Assembly: GCA_900539755.1 (NCBI GenBank)
Contig: UQDC01000011.1
Location: 1-64,000, forward strand
Source: an uncultured Alistipes sp.
GTDB lineage: Bacteria; Bacteroidota; Bacteroidia; Bacteroidales; Rikenellaceae
Length of the DNA stretch: 64,000 nt
Direction: 5' to 3'
Shown here piece after piece: positions 17,876 through 26,311 of the stretch. The position numbers and the translations under genes were made by a program. Under the pieces are notes generated by a model. The model saw only the letters and a program-made list of their open reading frames with translations, made no database searches and was not told the origin of the DNA. Position 1 is the first letter of the stretch; every line of letters starts with the position of its first letter.

Positions 17876-17915
17876 AACAAAAAAGCCTGAACACAAAGTT
17901 TTTGTGTTCAGGCTT
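17876..17915 (-). terminator. Terminator of cysS
   Basis: 15-bp perfect stem AAGCCTGAACACAAA / TTTGTGTTCAGGCTT, followed on the minus strand by TTTTGTTT. It lies 37 bp after the cysS stop and separates it from the broken hydrolase. Confidence 0.9.
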
Positions 17916-17951
17916 CCATTATTACAAACTATTTATCTCCTATCCCAATAG

Positions 17952-19418
17952 TTATTCCAGCTCCCAATCAGAACCGTCCTTACGATCCTTGACCTTGATT
18001 CCCAAAGCCGTCAACGAATCCCGAATACGATCCGATGTCGCCCAGTCCTTGGCCTGCTTAGCCTGCATGCGGATATCCAAAACCGTATCAATCAACTGAC
18101 CTAACAGTCGATTGTTGTCTCCGGCCAAATCGTCACGCAGTCCTAAAATATCAAACACATACAGATGCATCACCCGACGCAAGTCATCCAAATCAGCAGC
18201 CGAAATGGTCTGTTGACCATCATAAATCTGATTGATCAAACGCACCGCATCAAACAGCACCGAAATGACAATCGGCGAATTCAAATCATCATCCATTGCC
18301 GCCTTGCAACGGGGCTCAATATCCGAAATATCAACGCTCGATTTTTCTGATGCCTTCAGTTTGGACAACGTCTTCATCGCCTTCATCAACCGCTCGTACC
18401 CCTTCTCAGCAGCCTGCAAAGCCTCATTCGAGAAGTCCAACGTACTGCGATACTGAGCCTGCAAAATAAAGAAGCGAATAGTCATTGGCGAATAAGCCTG
18501 CGCCAACAAAGGATGATTACCAGTCGTTAACTGCTCAAACGTAATGAAATTGCCCAACGACTTACCCATCTTCTGACCGTTGATGGTAATCATATTGTTG
18601 TGCATCCAATAGCGTGCAGCATCATGTCCACAAGCCGCCACACTCTGCGCGATTTCACATTCGTGGTGGGGGAACATCAAATCCATCCCTCCCCCGTGAA
18701 TATCAAATGTCTCACCCAGATATCGGGTACTCATGGCAGAACACTCCATGTGCCACCCTGGGAAACCATCACTCCACGGAGAGGGCCAACGCATAATATG
18801 CTCTGGTGCAGCCTTCTTCCACAAAGCAAAATCAAACGGATTGCGTTTATCACTCTGTCCATCCAACTCACGAGTATTTGCACGCATCTCATCCAAAACA
18901 CGTCCCGAAAGTTTGCCGTAATGGTGCTTCTTATTGTAAGCCTCTACATCAAAATAGATAGAACCATTACTCTCATAAGCAAAACCGTTCTTGAGAATCT
19001 CTTTGGTCATCTCAATCTGCTCGATGATATGCCCCGAGGCGTGCGGTTCAATACTCGGCGGAAGCACATTCAAAGCCCGCATCGCATCATGATAACGGTC
19101 AGCATAATATTGGGCCACCTCCATCGGCTCCAACTGCTCCAAACGCGCCTTCTTGCTGATCTTGTCCTCTCCGTCATCCGCATCGTGCTCCAAATGTCCT
19201 ACATCCGTGATATTACGAACGTAACGGACCTTGTACCCCAAACTGCGCAAGTACCGGTATAACAAATCAAACGTAATGGCTGGACGTGTATGCCCCAAAT
19301 GTGGATCCCCGTAAACCGTCGGCCCACATACATACAACCCTACAAACGGCGCTTTCAACGGAACAAACTCCTCCTTGCGCCGAGTCAACGTATTGTAAAT
19401 AAAAAATTTCGAATCCAT
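17952..19418 (-). CDS. cysS: Cysteinyl-tRNA synthetase
   Basis: 488 residues, class I. Zinc-site Cys31 in YVCGPTVYGDPHLGH, where the HIGH motif is HLGH (40-43). Further zinc ligands lie in WHMECSAMS and HHECE, and the KMSKS loop is KMGKSLGN, preceded by MHNNMITINGQ. The C-terminal anticodon-binding part ends DRIRDSLTALGIKVKDRKDGSDWELE. Single-gene unit with its own terminator. Confidence 0.98.
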   Translation of the reverse strand: MDSKFFIYNTLTRRKEEFVPLKAPFVGLYVCGPTVYGDPHLGHTRPAITFDLLYRYLRSLGYKVRYVRNITDVGHLEHDADDGEDKISKKARLEQLEPMEVAQYYADRYHDAMRALNVLPPSIEPHASGHIIEQIEMTKEILKNGFAYESNGSIYFDVEAYNKKHHYGKLSGRVLDEMRANTRELDGQSDKRNPFDFALWKKAAPEHIMRWPSPWSDGFPGWHMECSAMSTRYLGETFDIHGGGMDLMFPHHECEIAQSVAACGHDAARYWMHNNMITINGQKMGKSLGNFITFEQLTTGNHPLLAQAYSPMTIRFFILQAQYRSTLDFSNEALQAAEKGYERLMKAMKTLSKLKASEKSSVDISDIEPRCKAAMDDDLNSPIVISVLFDAVRLINQIYDGQQTISAADLDDLRRVMHLYVFDILGLRDDLAGDNNRLLGQLIDTVLDIRMQAKQAKDWATSDRIRDSLTALGIKVKDRKDGSDWELE

Positions 19419-19473
19419 ATCTATACTATCATACGCTGTAAAAGTACAAACTTTCCCAGTATGTTCAGACTTT

Positions 19474-19506
19474 TTTGGCAGATATTACGTTATTTTCTTA
19501 CTTTTG
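19474..19506 (+). promoter_or_regulatory. Promoter of the DUF2723-rnhB operon
   Basis: TTTG (19474-19477), a 21-bp spacer and TACTTTTG (19499-19506) fit the Bacteroidetes consensus. The start codon is 39 bp downstream of the -7 box. Confidence 0.7.
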
Positions 19507-19544
19507 TGTACATTTTAAACGGTGTGAACATAACTCTGTATTAA

Positions 19545-22500
19545 ATGAATCAGTTTAAAAAGTATAACCTGATCGTCGGATGGGCTACATTCATCTTTGC
19601 CGCTATTGTCTATCTGATGACGATCGAGCCAACTGCTAGCCTCTGGGACTGCAGCGAATTTATCGCAACCTCTGACAAACTCGAAGTAATGCACCCCCCC
19701 GGAGCTCCTCTATTCATGATGATCTCCAGGCTGTTCGCCATTTTCTCGCCAGACCCCGCACACGTAGGTATGATGATCAACTCTATGTCAGCACTGGCCA
19801 GCGCAGCTACAATCCTGTTCCTATTCTGGTCGATCACGCACCTTGCGGTAAGATCATATCGTAAAAACGAAGACGAACTCTCTCCAGCACAAATTGCCGC
19901 AATCATGGGTGCTGGCCTCATCGGCGCTATCGCATACACCTTCACCGACACCTTCTGGTTCTCGGCTGTCGAAGGTGAGGTATATGCCTTGTCATCCATG
20001 TTTACCGCTCTCGTCTTCTGGGCAATTCTCAAATGGGAAAATGTGGCGGACCAGCCTCACGCCAACCGCTGGTTAATCCTGATAGCATATCTAACTGGTC
20101 TCGCTATCGGCGTGCACCTGCTCAACTTGCTGATCATCCCGGCAATCGTATTCATCTACTATTTCAAAAAATATCCGCTTACCAAATGGGGCGTCGTGAA
20201 GGCATTGGTCGCTGCTGGTGTCATGCTTTTCGCAATGATGTTCATTATCATCCCAGGAACAGTCAGCCTCGGCGCATTCTTCGACCGAATGTTTGTTAAC
20301 AGCTTTGGTTTGCCCGTCAATAGCGGAATTACCTTCTATGTATTGGCGCTGCTCGCTTTGTTGAGTTGGGCAATTTGGGCAACCCACAAAAAAGGGAAAA
20401 TTCTGGCCAACACGATCCTGTTATGCGTAACCGTTATCCTGATCGGATACGGCAGTTATGCAACCATCCTGATCCGTTCGTCGGCCAACCCACCCATGAA
20501 CAGCAATGGACCCTCAAATCCATATGGACTTCTCTCTTTGCTGAATCGTGACCAGTACGGATCACGTCCACTGTTCAAAGGCCACGTCTACTCTTCACCT
20601 CCAGTTGCCGTCACTGAAAACACAACCTATTACCTGAGTGATGACGGTAAAAAATACCTGAAAGGCTCTACCGTATCCGGATACGAATACGCTCCGGGAT
20701 TCGAATTTTTCTTCCCGCGCATGTACTCGTCCAAGGAGTCCGATATTGCAGCCTATAACAACTGGGTCAACAACGGCAAAGCGATCGAAGGACGCAAAAT
20801 CCCATTCCGTGACGAAATGATCACCGTACCGACCTTCGCGGAAAATCTGAAATTCTTCTTCGCATACCAGTTGAATTTCATGTATTGGCGTTACTTCCTG
20901 TGGAATTTCGTAGGAAGACAAAGTGATATCCAATCAACCGGAGAGATCACTGACGGAAACTGGCTCAGCGGTATCAAAGCATTCGACCAGCTGTTCCTAG
21001 GCCCTCAAGACAACATCCCATCGGAACAAGCCTCCAACAAAGGCCGAAATACATACTATTTCCTGCCATTCATTCTGGGCATCATCGGTTTGGTATATCA
21101 ACTCAACCGAGATGGACGAAACTTCACCGTGGTCATGTCGATCTTTATTATGACCGGTGTAGCCATCGTTGTATATCTGAACTCTCCCCCAGCTGAACCC
21201 CGCGAACGTGATTACGTCTATGCGGGATCGTTCTACGCATTCGCCATCTGGATCGGATTTGGCGTTCTGGCGATCTATGAGGCAATCAAACGTTGGTTCA
21301 AAAAAGAGAATGTAGCCACCGCTGCCATTGCAACAGTAATCTGTGCCTCAGTTCCCACTATCCTTGCCGCACAAAACTGGGATGATCATGATCGGTCAGG
21401 TCGTTACACTGCCCGCGATTTCGGATACAACTACTTGACAGGATTGCTGCCGCAAGCTATCATCATGAACTTCGGAGATAACGACACGTTCCCATTATGG
21501 TATATCCAAGAGGTGGAAAACTATCGCAAAGATGTTCGTGTAATGAACATGAGCTACCTCGGTGGCGAATGGTACATTGACCAAATGCGTGTCAAAAGCA
21601 ATGACTCTGAACCGGTACCGTTCTCGTTACCTCGTAAGAAATATACCTACAACAACGATTTCTTGGTGGTACGAGATCTTATCAAGGAACCTGTCCCCAT
21701 TCAGGATGCAATCGAATTCATTAAAAGCGATGCACCCCAAACCAAAGTCACTATCGGTGGTAAAGAGTGCGATTTCTTGCCTGCCAAACAGTTAATCTTG
21801 CCTGTCAATAAAGAAAACGTTCTCAAAAGCGGCATCGTCAAACCGGAAGATGCCGATCTGATCGAAGACAGCATTATCCTGAACATCAGCTCCTCGTCAC
21901 TTACCCGTGACGAAATGATGGCTCTCGATCTGCTGGCCAATTTCGACTGGAAACGCCCGCTGTATCTCACTTCCGCTTCAGGACTCGAATCTTTAGGCCT
22001 GCGTGATTACCTGCAGCTGGACGGTTTCTCCTACCGAATTGTCCCCATTAAAACTACTCCCAAAGTCTCATGGGAAGTTGGACGAATCGATTCAGACTTC
22101 CTCTATGACCAGTTAATGAACAAATATAAATACGCCAACATCAAAGATCCGAAAGTCTACGCTGACTACTTCGTACAAAACACCTTCGGAACCGTACAAA
22201 GCCGTAATATCTTTGCACGTTTGGCCAAACAACTGTTAGCGGAAGGTGACACAACACGTGCCATCGAAGTACTTGATCGAGCTATCGAAGAGATGCCGTT
22301 CAACCAAATCCGTCACTCCTATATCCAAACCATTCCTCTCATCGAAGCCTATTACATGGCTGGTGCGTATGACAAAGGCAACGCTATTTTGGATGATTAC
22401 ACCAAAATCCTGCGGGAATACATCGATTACTATTTCCGTTTCAAAGGGAAACAGGCTACGCTCGTACAAAACCAACTGCGCAATAACATCTCGTTGTTGT

Positions 22501-22595
22501 ATGAACTATACACGCTAGCCCTCCAATATCACCAAAACGACGAAGCCTCAACGATTCAACAATATTTCGTAGGGAAAGGTTTGATGGATGCTTAA
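19545..22595 (+). CDS. DUF2723 polytopic membrane protein, GT-C-like, with C-terminal TPR
   Basis: 1016 residues. The N-terminal ~560 residues contain about a dozen hydrophobic helices. They open with the DUF2723 signature LWDCSEFIATSDKLEVMHPPGAPLFMM, in which acidic residues of the first loop resemble the catalytic loop of GT-C glycosyltransferases. A large soluble part (~600-870) contains NFGDNDTFPLWYIQEVE. The end (~895-1016) has TPR-like helices (DTTRAIEVLDRAIEEMPFNQIR). Human TMEM260, in the same family, O-mannosylates proteins. Bacteroidetes have a general periplasmic protein O-glycosylation system, so a glycosyltransferase role is a reasonable inference, not shown here. Overlaps rnhB by 8 bp. 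Confidence 0.85.
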   Translation: MNQFKKYNLIVGWATFIFAAIVYLMTIEPTASLWDCSEFIATSDKLEVMHPPGAPLFMMISRLFAIFSPDPAHVGMMINSMSALASAATILFLFWSITHLAVRSYRKNEDELSPAQIAAIMGAGLIGAIAYTFTDTFWFSAVEGEVYALSSMFTALVFWAILKWENVADQPHANRWLILIAYLTGLAIGVHLLNLLIIPAIVFIYYFKKYPLTKWGVVKALVAAGVMLFAMMFIIIPGTVSLGAFFDRMFVNSFGLPVNSGITFYVLALLALLSWAIWATHKKGKILANTILLCVTVILIGYGSYATILIRSSANPPMNSNGPSNPYGLLSLLNRDQYGSRPLFKGHVYSSPPVAVTENTTYYLSDDGKKYLKGSTVSGYEYAPGFEFFFPRMYSSKESDIAAYNNWVNNGKAIEGRKIPFRDEMITVPTFAENLKFFFAYQLNFMYWRYFLWNFVGRQSDIQSTGEITDGNWLSGIKAFDQLFLGPQDNIPSEQASNKGRNTYYFLPFILGIIGLVYQLNRDGRNFTVVMSIFIMTGVAIVVYLNSPPAEPRERDYVYAGSFYAFAIWIGFGVLAIYEAIKRWFKKENVATAAIATVICASVPTILAAQNWDDHDRSGRYTARDFGYNYLTGLLPQAIIMNFGDNDTFPLWYIQEVENYRKDVRVMNMSYLGGEWYIDQMRVKSNDSEPVPFSLPRKKYTYNNDFLVVRDLIKEPVPIQDAIEFIKSDAPQTKVTIGGKECDFLPAKQLILPVNKENVLKSGIVKPEDADLIEDSIILNISSSSLTRDEMMALDLLANFDWKRPLYLTSASGLESLGLRDYLQLDGFSYRIVPIKTTPKVSWEVGRIDSDFLYDQLMNKYKYANIKDPKVYADYFVQNTFGTVQSRNIFARLAKQLLAEGDTTRAIEVLDRAIEEMPFNQIRHSYIQTIPLIEAYYMAGAYDKGNAILDDYTKILREYIDYYFRFKGKQATLVQNQLRNNISLLYELYTLALQYHQNDEASTIQQYFVGKGLMDA

Positions 22596-23208
22596 GACGT
22601 GTTTCCAACACGAATGGATTGAAGCCGGCTGCGACGAAGCGGGACGAGGCCCTTTGGCCGGTCCCGTTACCGCCGCAGCCGTTATTTTACCCCCGGAATG
22701 GAACCATCCTCTGCTCAACGACTCAAAAAAAATGAGCGAGAAAAACCGCAACCTCCTCCGTAAAATTATCGAAAAGGAAGCAGTTGCTTGGGCTGTCGAA
22801 ATGGTCATGCCTGACGAAATTGACCGAATCAATATTCTTAATGCCTCATTCGCCGCCATATCGCGCGCCGTCGAAAAACTTTCCATTAAGCCCCAACTAC
22901 TCCTAATTGACGGCAACAGATTTCGATCTAATCTCAATATTCCGTATCAATGTATCGTCAAAGGTGACGCCACATTTACCTCCATTGCCGCAGCATCTGT
23001 ACTTGCCAAAACATATCGAGACGAATACATGATGCGTATCGCAGACGAATACCCTGTCTATAATTGGAAACAAAACAAAGGTTATCCCACCCGAGAACAT
23101 CGTGAAGCAGTTCTACGCCATGGACTCTCTCCTTACCATCGCGTATCATTTAACCACTCGTTTAAACAGCTCGAGCTCTTTCCATTAGACCCACCAAAAG
23201 ATAAATAA
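22588..23208 (+). CDS. rnhB: Ribonuclease HII
   Basis: 206 residues. RNase HII catalytic signature in GCDEAGRGPLAGPVTAAAVIL (D and E near 12-13), then LNDSKKMSEKNRNLL, LLIDGNRF (catalytic Asp), and VKGDATFTSIAAASVLAKTYRD. The end SPYHRVSFNHSF is typical. It removes ribonucleotides embedded in DNA. The start codon overlaps the end of the DUF2723 gene (ATGCTTAA), so the two are translationally coupled. Confidence 0.97.
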   Translation: MLKTCFQHEWIEAGCDEAGRGPLAGPVTAAAVILPPEWNHPLLNDSKKMSEKNRNLLRKIIEKEAVAWAVEMVMPDEIDRINILNASFAAISRAVEKLSIKPQLLLIDGNRFRSNLNIPYQCIVKGDATFTSIAAASVLAKTYRDEYMMRIADEYPVYNWKQNKGYPTREHREAVLRHGLSPYHRVSFNHSFKQLELFPLDPPKDK

Positions 23209-23241
23209 TTTATTTTTATTGAATTTTTCTTGCCAAAACTC

Positions 23242-23272
23242 TTGACAAGGGGGTGTTCATGTTGTATATTTG
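23242..23272 (+). promoter_or_regulatory. Probable promoter of the virion-like gene block
   Basis: TTGACA at 23242-23247 and TATATTTG at 23265-23272 (an exact TAnnTTTG). The upstream box is TTGA-like, not TTTG; spacing from its core to the -7 box is close to 19 bp. It lies ~400 bp before the first gene of the block and just after rnhB. Confidence 0.55.
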
Positions 23273-23674
23273 TGGTGTAGCTGGAACAGGAATCCACAAT
23301 TCAGCGGAACTTTTAGCACTGAATTACAACATTTAGCACACTGCTCTCTTTAATTTCATCTGTGGATCATCTGCCCCTTTCTTGCAATTCAATTTTTTGA
23401 ATATTCTATACGTAGTTTGCACAGATCAACACTTCGTAAGTCATACTGACATTGAAGCATCACAATCTATCTAACTGTGTAATTCTACTTCTCTTCTTAG
23501 CACTGTTCATAACTCGACAGTCAAAGCCCCATCCACAAATTTCAGCCAATAAACTATTTATCAATTCATTAACATCACACTGGCTACAAGTATAAACAAA
23601 ACTCTAACATCTTATCAAAAGATTTCAACAAGTAATGCACACCCAATCCTCCTACTCCTTCTTATTATCAACAT
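23271..23674 (+). promoter_or_regulatory. Long non-coding leader of the virion-like block
   Basis: About 400 bp without a gene. Two small consecutive hairpins follow the promoter: TGTGG (23271-23275) with CCACA (23294-23298), then AATTCAG (23298-23304) with CTGAATT (23319-23325). TTAGCAC occurs three times (23313, 23333 and 23497). These may be operator sites or parts of a structured leader; the evidence is only pattern-based. Confidence 0.35.
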
Positions 23675-24688
23675 ATGATAAACATTATTATCAACGATCA
23701 AACCTATCCCATCCCCAATCGATGGGAAGAGCTCAATCTAAAAGAAGCTCAACAACTGATCCAATTCCTCAAAACATACTCTCCCCGTCGAAAAATAGAC
23801 CGTGAACAAGAAGAACAATCCATCGTTTTTCTGGTCAATATCTGTCACATTCCTCAAGACATCGCGCAAAAAACCTATCCAAATGAACGAATTGAATTAG
23901 CACTTCACATCATACAAACTCTTGAACAACCCATTTCTCATCCTACATGTGATCTGAATACCAAAAACAACTTCCCTCAAAAACATAGAAGCGCAAATAG
24001 CAAAAGCGAAAGCATTGAAGACATCAATCATTCTACTTGCAGCTCTTTCCTTAAACGTTTCTTTCGCAAACAGAACAGACACTCAATATGGGTAGAACAG
24101 CTGAGAACATGGAAACAAAATTGGCTACGTAAACAACTTGGACTCAAAACGCAAAAAATAAGACGTTCCATATGGGCCCAAACGGTAAACCCCTTACAAA
24201 AACCACACTGGCATCCTCCCATTACCGGCATTGATATCCACGGAGGCCCGCTCCCAATGTACAAAATCACAGCAGAAATATTCTGCGAAACCTCTGATCT
24301 ATACCGTACAGACGCTTGGGAATACGCACCATGGATGATGGCTCTGCTCGACTCTTCTCATCACTCTCGCTCAGAAAAAAGATTAAGACAAAAGGCTAGA
24401 CAATTACAATCCATATCTGCCTCATCCGTTATAGAACTATTCAATCTTTTGCAACAGACCCATTCTACCTTAAAAAAACTATTTCCGTGCTGCTATGCCT
24501 CTCCTTTAAATAAACCCTCATCACAAAATAAACTGCAAAGTCGCTACTCTCCAATCGCACATTCCATATCCTGGAATGACATGCTGCATTTCGCCGCCGG
24601 ATACACCCCCTCTGAACTAGAAATTGTCCGCCAGATGCCATTGTACTCTTTCATGCAGCTATTAAACGCCAAATGCAAACAAGCATAA
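23675..24688 (+). CDS. Phage tail assembly chaperone-like protein (tentative)
   Basis: 337 residues, no signal peptide. The N-terminus (MINIIINDQTYPIPNRWEEL, then NLKEAQQLIQFL) follows the pattern of Bacteroidetes phage proteins that precede the tape measure: a short strand-strand start, then 'W-x-E-L-x-L-K'. The middle (~95-200) is basic and low in complexity. The C-terminal part contains GIDIHGGPLPMYKITAEIFCETSDLYRTD and ends with a helical segment, SWNDMLHFAAGYTPSELEIVRQMPLYSFMQLL. First gene of the block, 5-75 bp before the next, depending on that gene's start. Function tentative, from position and sequence style only; no tape measure follows it. Confidence 0.4.
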   Translation: MINIIINDQTYPIPNRWEELNLKEAQQLIQFLKTYSPRRKIDREQEEQSIVFLVNICHIPQDIAQKTYPNERIELALHIIQTLEQPISHPTCDLNTKNNFPQKHRSANSKSESIEDINHSTCSSFLKRFFRKQNRHSIWVEQLRTWKQNWLRKQLGLKTQKIRRSIWAQTVNPLQKPHWHPPITGIDIHGGPLPMYKITAEIFCETSDLYRTDAWEYAPWMMALLDSSHHSRSEKRLRQKARQLQSISASSVIELFNLLQQTHSTLKKLFPCCYASPLNKPSSQNKLQSRYSPIAHSISWNDMLHFAAGYTPSELEIVRQMPLYSFMQLLNAKCKQA

Positions 24689-24764
24689 TACGTTGACTGA
24701 CTTTCCGGTTTTTCCTAGACTCAGTCCACACATACAATCTTTCACCTCAATTCCACCCATAAAT

Positions 24765-25196
24765 ATGCTTAGAAATATTCTGACTGCCGTTATCGAATCG
24801 GCAGCCACCGCCGAAGGCTACACCTTTCACTCAGGATTCGAATACCGAATCAACAACGGACTCCTGAAACTTCCTGCCGCATGGCTACTCCCTATCCGGA
24901 TCATCAAAGTCGAAGGACGTCATGATGGCTTCATCACCTATCGGACCGAGCTTTATCTGCTACATATAGAAAAAAAGGCCACACCTCAAACCCGAGAACA
25001 ACTTTGGTCAACCATGGAAATTAACGCACTTAAAATCCTCGACCGAATAGGCCAAGGACGACAAGTCTTCAATCTCGACAATATCTCCTGTACCCCAAGC
25101 GAAAACTCTCTGACACCTCACAATGAAACCGCTCTCAAGGTCATCTGCGACATTCGAATGCGCTTCACACCGGCCGACTCCCCACTTGATCGTTAA
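24765..25196 (+). CDS. Small virion-block protein, possibly tail completion/terminator
   Basis: 143 residues from the ATG at 24765. The frame is open from a TTG at 24693, but the extra 24 residues look unconserved (Pro/Ser/Phe-rich). Opens MLRNILTAVIESAATAEGYTFHSG and closes with a beta-rich segment, ETALKVICDIRMRF. Size, position and the terminal strand fit a tail-completion type protein (inference). 20 bp before the next gene. Confidence 0.4.
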   Translation: MLRNILTAVIESAATAEGYTFHSGFEYRINNGLLKLPAAWLLPIRIIKVEGRHDGFITYRTELYLLHIEKKATPQTREQLWSTMEINALKILDRIGQGRQVFNLDNISCTPSENSLTPHNETALKVICDIRMRFTPADSPLDR

Positions 25197-25216
25197 TCCA
25201 TCAAACTCCTTCCCCT

Positions 25217-26224
25217 ATGAAAATCGTCAAATATCCCACCTACTATGCCCCTGCCTCCGGGGAAGTCAACTTTCAAATCTCTGCCGAAATCGATGAGTTG
25301 GTAGAAATTGAAATCCTGGCCGGAGACGACAACACGCTAATCGGCAAAAAACGTTTTCGAAACGCCACTCTCTACAACGTCAACGTCGCTGGATATGCCC
25401 GTCGACAAATCGATGTAACCCCACAGCGCCCCTCATCCATCTCGTTCGCCCAACCTGCCAATCGACTATCCAAAATCACCATTCGTTCAGGAAGCGTGCA
25501 AGGATCCACGATGGTAGCGGCTGGTAACAATCCTCTTGACAGTTATATCAAATTATCCGCTTCGCCAGAAACGATTCCAATCTCCCGAAGCCAACGGGAT
25601 GAACTCGCTCTATTGGTCGACGACGGCCTTCCCCTGAGCGTCGAAGCCCGTCTACACGGTCGAAATGGAGACAAAAACCTAACCATCATCGACACTCAAG
25701 AGGTCGGTGGACTATTAGTAATCTGTCTTAACATGACACAGTTAGACGCCAAACTTCGCACACTCGAATACGGAACTCTATCTGACTTCGACAATATGGA
25801 AGTTGCACTTATGATCGATACAGATCAACTCTTTGCGCAAAAATATGTGTTCATTCCCGACCAACCCGACCAGATCAGACTCTGCTGGTGGAACAGCTTC
25901 GGACAAATCGATTACTATACCTGGCGCCAACAAACCCAAGTTGATCTCTACTCAGAGAAAAACCGCATCTACACCCAACAAGGATATAAAACTATTCAAA
26001 ACAAGAGTGAACAACATCGACATCTATTTTCTGGATTCATCAGCCGCAAAACAATGGACTGGATCAGCGAAATCATTACAGCGCCACGCGTCTGGATTGA
26101 CCATGGTTCCAGTATTGAACCGATCGAAATTCTCTCCGACCAAATCACCACATTCGATGAAAACCTGCTTCAAATCGAATTAGAAACAATTCCCTCCATC
26201 CAAACACAACATACCCATTTGTAA
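25217..26224 (+). CDS. Unknown structural-type protein of the virion-like block
   Basis: 335 residues, no signal or membrane segment. Beta-rich throughout, for example NFQISAEIDELVEIEILAGDD and a repeated lobe-like pattern with DNMEVALMIDTDQLFAQKYVFIPDQPDQIRLCWWNSFGQIDYYTW. The end reads EPIEILSDQITTFDENLLQIELETI. The mostly beta composition and location before the large hub-like gene suggest a distal-tail or baseplate component. I do not recognise the family. Confidence 0.45.
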   Translation: MKIVKYPTYYAPASGEVNFQISAEIDELVEIEILAGDDNTLIGKKRFRNATLYNVNVAGYARRQIDVTPQRPSSISFAQPANRLSKITIRSGSVQGSTMVAAGNNPLDSYIKLSASPETIPISRSQRDELALLVDDGLPLSVEARLHGRNGDKNLTIIDTQEVGGLLVICLNMTQLDAKLRTLEYGTLSDFDNMEVALMIDTDQLFAQKYVFIPDQPDQIRLCWWNSFGQIDYYTWRQQTQVDLYSEKNRIYTQQGYKTIQNKSEQHRHLFSGFISRKTMDWISEIITAPRVWIDHGSSIEPIEILSDQITTFDENLLQIELETIPSIQTQHTHL

Positions 26225-26311
26225 TATCTTTCAGATTCGTCACTTATCTATTACCATTCCTCTCTATCCCCTTATTAACACGATCCATACCCTTACCCAA
26301 AATCCAAACTC

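Noticed and set aside
18600..19262. Open frame of 220 codons opposite cysS
   Set aside because: Shadow of cysS in the reverse frame; no recognisable domain.
24693..24764. TTG start 24 codons upstream of the small virion-block gene
   Set aside because: The extension looks unconserved, and ATG 24765 starts right at the recognisable MLRN segment.
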